DNA from: Parafilimonas sp.
GTDB taxonomy: Bacteria; Bacteroidota; Bacteroidia; Chitinophagales; Chitinophagaceae
Direction: 5' to 3'
Assembly (NCBI GenBank): GCA_023251275.1
Contig: JAHEZC010000100.1
Span: 1 to 7,907, forward strand
Length of the DNA stretch: 7,907 nt
Shown here: positions 1-6,402 of the stretch, piece after piece
Layout of the letters: each line of letters begins with the position of its first letter
How positions within the stretch are numbered: position 1 is the stretch's first letter
Position numbers and translations under genes: made by a program
Notes under the pieces: model-generated
What the model was told of the DNA's origin: nothing
Databases searched by the model: none
What the model saw: only the letters and a program-made list of their open reading frames with translations

Positions 1-1319
1 GCTGTTTGGTGAGGCTGTTCATCATATTCGCCCATGGTATTCGGCAATCCTGCATTGGGATATGCCGATGTATAGCATGATGCAATACCACTCAACTCTT
101 CAATATGAGGCCGCATCTGTGCGGCACCGAGCGCACAATTTAATCCTATGCTTATCGGCTTTGCGTGCATCATGGAAACGTAAAACGCTTCAAGGGTCTG
201 TCCGCTCAACGTACGGCCTGAGGCATCCGTAATCGTTCCGCTGATCATAATGGGTAATGGCTTAAGACCTGTATCCCTGAAATATTTTTTGATGGCATAA
301 ATAGCTGCTTTGGCATTGAGTGTATCAAAAACCGTTTCAATAAGCAATATGTCAACGCCGCCTTCTGTCAATCCCTTTACCTGCTCGTAGTAAGCATCAG
401 CCACTTCATCAAACGTAACGGCACGATAGCCGGGATTATTTACATCAGGTGAAAGCGATAAGGTTTTATTCATCGGACCGATGGCTCCTGCGACAAAAGC
501 CCCCTTCTGTTCCCCCACCGGGGGAAGGTGTGAACTGTATATTTTTTTCTCAGCATAAGGTAGTTCTTCAAGTTTTTGCTCAATTCTCATCAAAACATTT
601 TCGGTATCATATAACACTTCGTTATTAGTAAAGCGTATCAGTTCATACCCTTGTTTTTTAAACCACACCGTTCTTTCTTCATCGTTGATTATATTTTCAG
701 GCAATTGATGAATAAGACCATCCACTTCAATGATTAATTTTTTTGCAAGACAGATAAAATCTGTGATAAATCCCCCGAGAATATGCTGGCGTCTGAATTT
801 ATATCCTTTTAATTTTTTGTCTCTCAATAGTTGCCAAAGAATGTTTTCCGCTTCTGTAGAATTTTTTCTATTGGAAGCAGCAAATCCTTTTAGTAAAGAA
901 TATAACATTGGGTCTGCATCATGATAAAATTCATCGTTATTTTTGTTTATTTCTCCCCCGTTGGGGGAGTTAGAGGGGGCTTCAGCCACTGCTTCTCTTG
1001 CAATTTTCGCAGCAGTAAAATTTATTTCATAAGCTAACTCTTCCATGTGGTAATCGGCCAGTGAAACCCGCTGTGAATTAAACGTATTTGTTTCAATAAT
1101 ATCAGCGCCGGCTTCGAGATACTGTTTGTGTATCTCTTTAACGATATGTGGTTGTGTAAGACACAAGAGATCATTGTTTCCTTTGAGGTCATAAGGCCAT
1201 TCTTTAAACCGATCACCACGATAATCTTTTTCTTCTAATTTATAACCCTGTATCATTGTGCCCATAGCGCCATCAATGATGAGGATGCGATCCTGCAAGC
1301 AATCCCTGAGCGTTTTCAT
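1..1319 (-). CDS. metH: Methionine synthase, homocysteine S-methyltransferase domain, interrupted in frame by a DUF559 nuclease element; 3' end outside window
   Basis: The enzyme moves a methyl group from methylcobalamin to homocysteine to make methionine; this is its N-terminal homocysteine-binding, zinc-dependent TIM barrel. From the ATG at 1319 I translated 439 codons without a stop to the window edge. Host motifs are [10 protein letters not shown] (residues 15-24), [12 protein letters not shown] (71-82), [15 protein letters not shown] (325-339), [16 protein letters not shown] (360-375) and LNCALG (393-398). C395 matches the first zinc-ligand cysteine; the later Cys-Cys pair would lie beyond the edge. 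Residues about 114-273 are foreign: an in-frame nuclease insert sits between AREAVAE and FVAGAIGP, in a loop that is about ten residues long in E. coli MetH. An ATG two codons upstream (1325) is an equally possible start, and there is no clear Shine-Dalgarno. Many Bacteroidota split MetH into two genes, and the window cannot show which form this is. Family call is very secure; activity with the insert is unknown. Confidence 0.95.
   Translation of the reverse strand, partial: MKTLRDCLQDRILIIDGAMGTMIQGYKLEEKDYRGDRFKEWPYDLKGNNDLLCLTQPHIVKEIHKQYLEAGADIIETNTFNSQRVSLADYHMEELAYEINFTAAKIAREAVAEAPSNSPNGGEINKNNDEFYHDADPMLYSLLKGFAASNRKNSTEAENILWQLLRDKKLKGYKFRRQHILGGFITDFICLAKKLIIEVDGLIHQLPENIINDEERTVWFKKQGYELIRFTNNEVLYDTENVLMRIEQKLEELPYAEKKIYSSHLPPVGEQKGAFVAGAIGPMNKTLSLSPDVNNPGYRAVTFDEVADAYYEQVKGLTEGGVDILLIETVFDTLNAKAAIYAIKKYFRDTGLKPLPIMISGTITDASGRTLSGQTLEAFYVSMMHAKPISIGLNCALGAAQMRPHIEELSGIASCYTSAYPNAGLPNTMGEYDEQPHQT
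499..527 (+). repeat. Terminal inverted repeat, downstream end of the DUF559 element
   Basis: On the plus strand this is GCCCCCTTCTGTTCCCCC followed by ACCGGGGGAAG. It is the inverted partner of the repeat at 953-980 and holds its own palindrome (TTCCCCC-AC-CGGGGGAA). In the metH frame it is translated as [10 protein letters not shown], so this copy also reads as an open Pro/Gly linker although it lies in the opposite orientation to the other end. Confidence 0.8.
564..944 (-). other. DUF559 (Vsr/PD-(D/E)XK-like) endonuclease domain embedded in the MetH polypeptide
   Basis: Residues about 126-252 of the metH reading frame match the DUF559 family of small proteins with a Vsr-like nuclease fold. 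The order is typical: a helical start with [16 protein letters not shown] (155-170), the KFRRQH motif (174-179), the strand GFITDFIC with D187, LIIEVDG with E198 and D200, H204, and the C-terminal [12 protein letters not shown] strand-helix (225-236). D187, E198 and D200 are the expected acidic metal-binding residues and all are present, so the domain looks intact rather than decayed. Stand-alone members usually begin with their own methionine just before the region matching residues 126-137. Here none is present, and the first in-frame ATG is M138 (908). No stop follows the domain. It is therefore probably made only as part of MetH. Nuclease activity is inferred from family resemblance. Confidence 0.85.
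953..980 (-). repeat. Terminal inverted repeat, upstream end of the DUF559 element
   Basis: Read in the metH direction this end is GCCCCCTCTAACTCCCCC followed by AACGGGGGAG. It contains the mini-palindrome CTCCCCC-AA-CGGGGGAG and aligns, with one gap and a few mismatches, to the reverse complement of the end at 499-527. It is translated as APSNSPNGG, a small, flexible Pro/Gly/Ser linker that leads from MetH into the nuclease domain. Confidence 0.8.
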
Positions 1320-1325
1320 AATCAT

Positions 1326-1558
1326 GAATGTTTATCAATTCGGAATTTGTTGTTGATTGGCTGAAGTATATTCCACACATTTCCTTCAGGCAGACAAAAG
1401 GCATTGCCCGATGTGGTGATAAGATGCTTCAACAAAATTTTCTGAACTTCTAAAACGTGTAGGAAACAGCGAAGGGAGTTTCTTTTTCGTTTATTAGTTC
1501 AGATTTTTTACAGGCTGAACAATAAACAAATCCGCCTGTGAAAGCGAAGGTAAAATAC
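1326..1558 (-). promoter_or_regulatory. metH leader region with several inverted repeats; possible structured 5' UTR, class not recognised
   Basis: About 230 nt separate the upstream terminator from metH, and I find no gene in them. Three inverted-repeat sets can be seen: ACAGGC/GCCTGT (1510-1515 with 1534-1539); TCTGAACT/AGTTCAGA (1441-1448 with 1496-1503) enclosing GAAAC/GTTTC (1463-1467 with 1478-1482); and CCACA(ca)T/ATGTGG (1373-1380 with 1411-1416) enclosing GGCA/TGCC (1389-1392 with 1405-1408). metH genes are often controlled by SAM or cobalamin riboswitches, but I cannot match the conserved cores of SAM-I, SAH or the B12 box here. The promoter must also lie in this stretch, because the terminator at 1559-1592 isolates metH from the lipoprotein gene; no convincing promoter match stands out. 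Confidence 0.3.
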
Positions 1559-1592
1559 AAAAACCGCATTACCAAAAGGTAATACGGTTTTT
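1559..1592 (-). terminator. Intrinsic terminator downstream of the lipoprotein gene
   Basis: On the minus strand a 15-bp stem, AAAAACCGTATTACC with GGTAATGCGGTTTTT, has one G-U pair and a TTTT loop, and is followed by a T-rich tract (TTTTTGTATTTTA). It lies about 40 nt past the lipoprotein stop codon. The flanking A and T runs make it nearly symmetric, so it could also stop plus-strand transcription, although no plus-strand gene faces it. Confidence 0.85.
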
Positions 1593-1632
1593 CAAATCGG
1601 TTGATTCTTCAGAGGTTATCGGTCAGACCGGT

Positions 1633-2049
1633 TTAAATCTTTGCGAAATGAAGCCTTTCTATGCTTACAGAATTGTCATCTTTTAAATGAATGGTATCGC
1701 TTGTCTTTGCTTCTATCTGCCATTTTTTATTAAGCTTATTGAGCGGTGACGTATTAAATTTTATTTCGAATTTAGCCCCTTCTCCTTCATGCGAAGCTGT
1801 TTCAGTGAAAGTGCCATTTTCGGAAGAACTTCCTGTTGTTGCGATTATTTTACCATCAGGGTTGAATTGAAATGTATAAGCTGCAAAATCTGTCGTGATG
1901 TCGCCGGAGGAATTATCTGTCAATAGCGTTATTTTAAAATTACCTTCCATCGGTGTGGGAGCAGGGGATGGATTGTTAACGCTTCTTGTGCATGCTGCGT
2001 TTGCGATAACCAATGCAGTAATAGCAAACAATTGAAATAAGTTTCTCAT
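1633..2049 (-). CDS. Small lipocalin-like lipoprotein, hypothetical
   Basis: The 138-residue product begins with a lipoprotein signal peptide: charged MRN, a hydrophobic stretch FAITALVIANA, and a lipobox ANAAC with the acylated cysteine at residue 20. A Pro/Ser-rich tether (NNPSPAPTP) follows. The rest is beta-rich, with alternating F/I strands and a pattern of target strand, DFAAYTFQFNPDGKIIAT, then NGTFTE. That pattern resembles the small lipocalin-like lipoproteins common in Bacteroidota, which are mostly uncharacterised. The last strand, VSIERLHFAKI, closes the domain as usual. An A-rich leader (AAAAAGAAAC) sits just before the ATG, as is normal in this phylum. It lies 112 nt downstream of the response regulator on the same strand, behind direct repeats, so it may be a separate unit or a regulated target. 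Family resemblance is moderate; function unknown. Confidence 0.8.
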   Translation of the reverse strand: MRNLFQLFAITALVIANAACTRSVNNPSPAPTPMEGNFKITLLTDNSSGDITTDFAAYTFQFNPDGKIIATTGSSSENGTFTETASHEGEGAKFEIKFNTSPLNKLNKKWQIEAKTSDTIHLKDDNSVSIERLHFAKI

Positions 2050-2063
2050 AATGATGTTTCTTT

Positions 2064-2130
2064 TTGATGAACGATCTGCTGTAAAAATGCAAAGAGTAAT
2101 TACATGACAGTTGATGAATGTTGTTGAATG
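2064..2130 (+). repeat. Three copies of a 10-bp repeat (TTGATGAATG type) upstream of the lipoprotein gene
   Basis: TTGATGAATG (2111-2120) is followed directly by TTGTTGAATG (2121-2130), one mismatch apart. A third near-copy, TTGATGAACG, lies at 2064-2073. The tandem pair is spaced by one helical turn and lies upstream of the lipoprotein start, which would suit a regulator-binding site. LytTR-type regulators do bind direct repeats, and the neighbouring gene encodes one, but the sequence does not resemble a consensus I know. Functional role is unproven. Confidence 0.35.
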
Positions 2131-2161
2131 AGAAAAATTTGCTGCTGAACAGGAATAATTT

Positions 2162-2929
2162 TTATTCTCCCGCGAGCCATGATTTGAATTGGGATGAACG
2201 CTCTGTACTTACAATTGTTTCAAGCTTTGAAGGTGGATTTAATTTTATCAGCACTCTTGATTTGGAATAAGTAAACATTTCGGCAATTGATTGATAGCTG
2301 ATGATAAATTGCCTGTTGATACGAAAGAAATTCTTTGGATCGAGCAACTCTTCAAGCTGGTCTAAATTAAAATCAGAAGGATAACGTTTGCCATCTTTCA
2401 TTACCATAAAATTGACCTTGTTTTCCGTGTAGAAATAGGCAATCTCTGAAGTCTGGATTGTTTTCATGTGTTCCCCGAAACGGATAACAAACCTTTGCCT
2501 GTATTGTGCTGATTTTTGCAGCGTTTCAATCAGTTGCTGTATATGATTATCGCCTGTTTGGAGAGGGGAACGATATATTTTTTTAAATTTATCAATGGCA
2601 TTTTTTAATTCTTCCCGCTTTATCGGTTTCAGCAAATAGTCCACACTGTTTAATTTGAAGGCGTTGATGGCGTATGCATCATAAGCTGTTGTGAAAATAA
2701 CAGGGCTGCCTATCTTCACCTGTTTGAATATTTCGAAACTGCTGCCATCAGATAACTGAATATCAGCAAAAAGAAGATCAGGCTGTGCATTGCTGGAGAA
2801 CCAGTTTATTGCTGCAACCACACTTACAATAACTTCCGCAATTTCAGCTTCAGGAATCATTTCTTTCACTAATTTCTGCAATCGTCTTGATGCAGCATCT
2901 TCATCTTCAAGAATTAATACTTTAATCAT
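2162..2929 (-). CDS. LytTR-family two-component response regulator
   Basis: The 255-residue cytoplasmic DNA-binding regulator is a normal length for the LytR/AlgR family. The receiver domain (about 1-120) shows the acidic pocket EDED at residues 8-11, the phospho-acceptor D56 in LLFADIQLSDG, the switch threonine in FTTAYD (79-84) and the conserved lysine K101 in LLKPI. A linker leads to a LytTR domain (about 148-250) with RFVIRFGEHMKTIQTSEIAYF at its start and FFRINRQFIIS (201-211), the segment characteristic of the fold. Its ATG overlaps the kinase stop as ATGA (2926-2929), which points to translational coupling and to partnership with that kinase. LytTR proteins bind direct repeats upstream of targets. 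Candidates visible here are only the repeats at 2064-2130, and the true regulon cannot be read from the sequence. Confidence 0.95.
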   Translation of the reverse strand: MIKVLILEDEDAASRRLQKLVKEMIPEAEIAEVIVSVVAAINWFSSNAQPDLLFADIQLSDGSSFEIFKQVKIGSPVIFTTAYDAYAINAFKLNSVDYLLKPIKREELKNAIDKFKKIYRSPLQTGDNHIQQLIETLQKSAQYRQRFVIRFGEHMKTIQTSEIAYFYTENKVNFMVMKDGKRYPSDFNLDQLEELLDPKNFFRINRQFIISYQSIAEMFTYSKSRVLIKLNPPSKLETIVSTERSSQFKSWLAGE

Positions 2930-5802
2930 AATAAATTCTGAATAAGCGGTATTTTGACGGTAAAGTATTGTTCAGTCTGTTCAATGATCACATGTTTATT
3001 ACTGAGCAACGCATATCTTTTTTGAATATTCTGCAGTCCCATGCTGCTGCTTTTTTCCGGCTGTAATTTTTTGTTGATATTATTATGCACAACAAGATAG
3101 TTTTCTTCATCAATATATATTTCAATATGCACCGGTGCATCACCCGATACTGCATTATGCTTGATTGCATTTTCGATCAATAACTGCAATGCAAGCGGAG
3201 CGATAGAAAAAACCAGGGCCTGTTTTGCACTGATGCGGATATCAATCTGCAGGCCCCGCCCATATCTTTTTTGTTGTACAAAAAAATAATCTTCAAGTAT
3301 GTTCAGTTCTTCTTTGAGGCTGATCAGATCTTTTTCCCTGTGCACAACGATACTTCTGTAAAAATCTGATAAATGTTCTACATAGTTAACGGCTCTGTCT
3401 GGATGTTCTTCTATCTCTGAAACTAATGTATTAAAACTATTGAATAAGAAATGCGGGTTTATCTGGTTGCGCAGGGTTTCCAATTGTGATTGTATTTTTT
3501 CGCGCTCCATTTTATTCCATTTGTTGACCCTTTTTTCGCGCTGCCTGACGATCAGAAAGAGCAATACTCCCATTGAAAAAAAGCTGAAAAAAATAAACCA
3601 GGGTTTAAGCCAGAATGGATTTTCGATTGTAAAAGCAAAACCAGCTTCCTGTGCATTGTTGAAATCATTACTTAAAGAAACCCTTACTCTGAACGTATAA
3701 GTCCCCGGAGACAGCTTTGGAAAATTTTTAATTCGGTCTTTTGTATTTATCCAGTCTTTATCGTATCCTTCCAGTTTATACTGGTATAAAATTTTATCAG
3801 GCTGCGAATAAAAAAGACCGGTATAATAAAAACTGAGATTGTTTTCATTATGGTCAAATGAATGTCCCTGTTCTGCATTTATATCATTCAAAAAAAGCTG
3901 CACATTATCAATCAGGATTGATGGCTGAAATGTTACATGCTCAGATGCATGGTATTTAAAGATAGCATTGCCTGCGATAAAATATACATCAGCATTGGTA
4001 TTAGCTGCATAAGAATTCAGGTCTGTATTAATATTTTGAATTCCCTGTTCTGCATTGAGATAAGAAATATGGCCATTGCCTGTATTAATTACATCAACTG
4101 AATTTTTATGAAATACGAGAACATTATCTTTTGTAGCAGCAAGGCCCGTTATTGTCATATCACTGAGTCCATTTGAAGCAGTATATGCAGTGAACTTTTG
4201 TCCGTCATATTTTATCAATCCATTATCATAAGTAATATACCATATATTTCCGTACATGTCTTCTGCCACCTTGTACACAACACTTCCATTGTCTTCCCGT
4301 GATCGAGGCATGTCTGTGAACTGATTATTTTGCATAACCGTCAGGCCTTTGCCATCTGTAGCAAACCAAACCCTGTCTTTGCTGTCAGTGAAAATATGAT
4401 ATACATATTTGCTTCCAATACTTTTAATGTCTGTGTAATCAGTGAAACTGATATTATTGTTCGTAATATCTGCTTTGATAACTCCTTCAAGACTGGCTAT
4501 CCAGACTGTGTTATCTTTCCCGGTTATAGAAAGGATATTTCCCTTCTGCAACAAGCTGTCTTTTTTTAATGCAGTCAATTTCCCTGTATTACCGTTCAGC
4601 AAAAAAATTCCTTTACCCATTGTGCCAATCCAGATGGTGCTGTTTATATCTTCATAAAGACCGCTTATTTCTGTATCTGTAATATCCGGAACAGGATAAT
4701 ATTTTTCCTTCCATACATCACCCTCTTTTTTTAGCTGCTTAAGCCCGCTTGCTGTATTGAACCAAAGACTTTCATCCCTTGCCAGCAAAAGGCAATGAAT
4801 ATCTTCTGATAGTTCCTTTGTAAAATGATAAATAGCCTGGACATTAGAGCCTGATGTGCGCATAAGCAGGTTATTTCCTGCAGCCCATACATTTCCTTCC
4901 CTGTCGCGAAGCAGGCAACTTACCTTTTTTAGCTGAAGATTATTTTGCGCTAATGACGAAAGATTATCATTCCCGTCGTGGTCATATATCACGAGGCCAT
5001 TATCTTCTGTTGCCACAAATACCTGTTGTGAAGTAGCCACTACATCATTCACCTGTCCGTATTTCCAGACAGGCGGAGCAATATTTTCTTTTAAATTATA
5101 GGTATAAGAACTCACACCTCCATCCTGCATTCCGATCCATAAATCATTTTGGGTAGTATATAGACACCTTACAATATTATCCTTCAAGCCGTTTTTTGAA
5201 GAATAAGTTTTTATGATCTTTTTACTATTCTGCAAATTGCAAATATTGATTCCACGGTCAGTCGCCGCAACAATGCCCAGGTTTTTCACAAAATGAATAT
5301 CATAAATATAATCATCGGTGAGGCCATCATCCATGTTTATATTATACAACCTGTTGTTGACATAATAATATACTCCTTCACCTGCCGTGGCAATCCAAAT
5401 AATGTTTTTGTCATCAGTAATTATTTGTTTGATTGGTGCTTTAGGAAAACCTTCTTCAAAGTGAAGCAATTGGATCTTATTATTTTTAAGTGATGCAATA
5501 TTTCCATTGCTGAAACCTACCCATATTTCTTTGTTTGGGATTTCACATATTGCAGTGACTTCTTTCGGCACATCAGCCGCCTGTTCAGTTTTGTAAAAAT
5601 CAATTCCATCGAAGCGGAATAGCCCGTTTGTGGTACCGCAAAAAATATAGCCTTCTTTATCCTGGCAGAGCAAAGTTATTTTAGCTTGTTCACCATTTTC
5701 AGCAGGCAGTTCATACAGCTTTGCACCGGGTTGTTGCGCGAAACCGCTGATGGTTATTGCTGTAAGAAAAAATAAAAATATAAGCTTTGAATAACTGTAC
5801 AT
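2926..5802 (-). CDS. Sensor histidine kinase: double beta-propeller (Reg_prop), Y_Y_Y domain and LytS-type kinase
   Basis: This 958-residue membrane sensor has a signal peptide at 1-22 (SGFA before QQ). Next come about 14 propeller blades over 40-620, with repeats such as EGYIFCGTTNGLFRFDG, STIWIGTMGKGIFLLNG and DRVWFATDGKGLTVMQN, enough for two seven-bladed propellers. A Y_Y_Y domain follows (about 655-727, with YQYKLEGYDKDW and LSPGTYTFRVR), then one membrane helix (about 731-752) and a short coiled coil. The LytS-type kinase carries the phospho-histidine H784 in NPHFLFNSFN, and the ATPase domain has N878 and N883 in LLIENAIKHN. HNNI stands where classical kinases have DxGxG, and MGLQNIQKRY forms the last box; that variation is common in this family. 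The layout resembles polysaccharide-sensing hybrid regulators, but here the regulator is a separate LytTR protein. Its ATG directly abuts the upstream stop (TAAATG). The ligand is periplasmic and unknown. Confidence 0.95.
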   Translation of the reverse strand: MYSYSKLIFLFFLTAITISGFAQQPGAKLYELPAENGEQAKITLLCQDKEGYIFCGTTNGLFRFDGIDFYKTEQAADVPKEVTAICEIPNKEIWVGFSNGNIASLKNNKIQLLHFEEGFPKAPIKQIITDDKNIIWIATAGEGVYYYVNNRLYNINMDDGLTDDYIYDIHFVKNLGIVAATDRGINICNLQNSKKIIKTYSSKNGLKDNIVRCLYTTQNDLWIGMQDGGVSSYTYNLKENIAPPVWKYGQVNDVVATSQQVFVATEDNGLVIYDHDGNDNLSSLAQNNLQLKKVSCLLRDREGNVWAAGNNLLMRTSGSNVQAIYHFTKELSEDIHCLLLARDESLWFNTASGLKQLKKEGDVWKEKYYPVPDITDTEISGLYEDINSTIWIGTMGKGIFLLNGNTGKLTALKKDSLLQKGNILSITGKDNTVWIASLEGVIKADITNNNISFTDYTDIKSIGSKYVYHIFTDSKDRVWFATDGKGLTVMQNNQFTDMPRSREDNGSVVYKVAEDMYGNIWYITYDNGLIKYDGQKFTAYTASNGLSDMTITGLAATKDNVLVFHKNSVDVINTGNGHISYLNAEQGIQNINTDLNSYAANTNADVYFIAGNAIFKYHASEHVTFQPSILIDNVQLFLNDINAEQGHSFDHNENNLSFYYTGLFYSQPDKILYQYKLEGYDKDWINTKDRIKNFPKLSPGTYTFRVRVSLSNDFNNAQEAGFAFTIENPFWLKPWFIFFSFFSMGVLLFLIVRQREKRVNKWNKMEREKIQSQLETLRNQINPHFLFNSFNTLVSEIEEHPDRAVNYVEHLSDFYRSIVVHREKDLISLKEELNILEDYFFVQQKRYGRGLQIDIRISAKQALVFSIAPLALQLLIENAIKHNAVSGDAPVHIEIYIDEENYLVVHNNINKKLQPEKSSSMGLQNIQKRYALLSNKHVIIEQTEQYFTVKIPLIQNLL

Positions 5803-6366
5803 TTATCGTGGTTCAAGTGTGGCAGTAACCTCTGCTTTAATTTCATTTGCAAGTTTTTGATAAACTACTTTGGGTATGGGAATATTATGGTCGCTGAGGA
5901 GCACCGTAAAATTACTCATAATGCTGATCTTATTATCCGATATGGTTATTTCGCTTTTTATTATCCGCTCCTGTTGCACTCCGTGAATGGTAAGCATTCC
6001 TTTTGCCCTGATTGAATAACTGCCTTCTTTGGTCAGGTCAATATCTTCAATGATCTTTCCGCTGAAAGAAGCTTCGTGATATTTATCAGACTCCAGATAG
6101 TTCTCATTAAAGTGCTCTTTCTGCATAGGACTGTTGAAACCCTCAAAGGTTCGTATGCTTATTTTAAAAGAAAAATTTCTTTTATTGATATCGAGAAGCC
6201 CGATCAATTGATCTGATGATGCTCTTATTAATTCAAGCGGAGCTTCTGAGCGGAAAGAGATTTTACCATTGACAGTATGATACAGTATGCCAGGCTGCTG
6301 AAAGCCTGTACTCAGCAAAAAAAACAGCAGGCAGGCACAACAAATAATTTTTTTTTGAAACAACAT
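5803..6366 (-). CDS. YceI-family periplasmic protein (second copy)
   Basis: The 187-residue secreted protein starts with a hydrophobic signal sequence containing three cysteines (IICCACLLFFLLSTG). None sits in a convincing lipobox, so ordinary cleavage near residue 21-23 is more likely than lipidation. The mature part is a YceI lipocalin-like barrel: a first strand VNGKISFRSEAPLELI, the HFNENYLESDKYHEASFSGKI region, and KGMLTIHGVQQERI, which matches the usual 'G-L-T-I-hydrophobic-G-V' turn. YceI proteins in other bacteria bind long polyprenoid lipids such as ubiquinone-like molecules inside the barrel; the substrate here is unknown. It is clearly paralogous to the YceI gene at the right edge. 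It lies 36 nt after the DUF5777 gene and its stop codon touches the kinase start, so it is very likely co-transcribed with the two-component genes. Confidence 0.92.
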   Translation of the reverse strand: MLFQKKIICCACLLFFLLSTGFQQPGILYHTVNGKISFRSEAPLELIRASSDQLIGLLDINKRNFSFKISIRTFEGFNSPMQKEHFNENYLESDKYHEASFSGKIIEDIDLTKEGSYSIRAKGMLTIHGVQQERIIKSEITISDNKISIMSNFTVLLSDHNIPIPKVVYQKLANEIKAEVTATLEPR

Positions 6367-6402
6367 TCGCAGGATGCTAAAATTACTGCAATTTATACTT
6401 TA

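Larger units (their letters stand above)
499..980 (-). mobile_element. In-frame DUF559 nuclease element with G/C-rich terminal inverted repeats, inserted in metH
   Basis: A 482-bp block is bounded by matching inverted ends, GCCCCCT at 499-505 and AGGGGGC at 974-980. Each end continues into a mini-palindrome of C5/G5 runs. Between them is a complete DUF559 domain. The metH frame enters, crosses and leaves the block without a stop, and host homology resumes at once on both sides (AREAVAE before, FVAGAIGP after). The interior is AT-rich: sample 60-base lines inside counted by hand give about 32% GC, against about 40-52% in host lines. I see no target-site duplication and no transposase. From memory, similar G/C-palindromic in-frame inserts occur in other Bacteroidota proteins, and Rickettsia palindromic elements are an analogous case. 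Boundaries are good to within a few bases. The mobile nature is inferred. Confidence 0.8.

Noticed and set aside
771..780. GGGGGA run inside the nuclease domain, similar to the element ends
   Set aside because: It encodes the conserved LGG segment of the nuclease and lacks the paired palindromic partner, so chance is likely.
730..924. Short plus-strand open frame opposite the DUF559 insert
   Set aside because: It is antisense to a well-matched nuclease domain, has no recognisable protein features, and is explained as a shadow frame. The same applies to other short plus-strand frames opposite the kinase and YceI/DUF5777 genes.
499..980. Intein or group I/II intron as explanation for the metH insert
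   Set aside because: No intein splice-junction residues or Hint blocks are visible and the insert is only about 160 codons of DUF559 plus linkers. The whole insert is open in frame and I see no intron core, so a translated insertion is simpler.
1034..1219. Short minus-strand open frame in another frame of metH
   Set aside because: It overlaps conserved MetH motifs in the true frame, so it is a shadow.
1373..1450. SAM-I riboswitch on either strand of the metH leader
   Set aside because: A fragment resembling GATAAGAT is present, but the conserved core elements (GAGGGA, GCAACC, AGGTGCTAA) are absent.
1536..1563. TTTG near 1560 and GGATTTG near 1530 as a metH promoter
   Set aside because: The -7 element lacks its TA, and the -33 would sit in the terminator T-tract; too weak to call.
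1620..1630. Perfect odd-centre palindrome CGGTCAGACCG just after the lipoprotein stop
   Set aside because: The one-base centre makes a poor hairpin and it is a single copy; it is not enough to call an operator or terminator.
2090..2098. TACTCTTTG as a Bacteroidota -7 promoter element for the lipoprotein gene
   Set aside because: It has one base too many compared with TAnnTTTG and no convincing -33 TTTG at the right distance.
2155..2170. GAATAA-AAA-TTATTC hairpin at the response regulator stop as a terminator
   Set aside because: Six A/T-rich pairs overlapping the stop codon with no T tract after them; too unstable to support.
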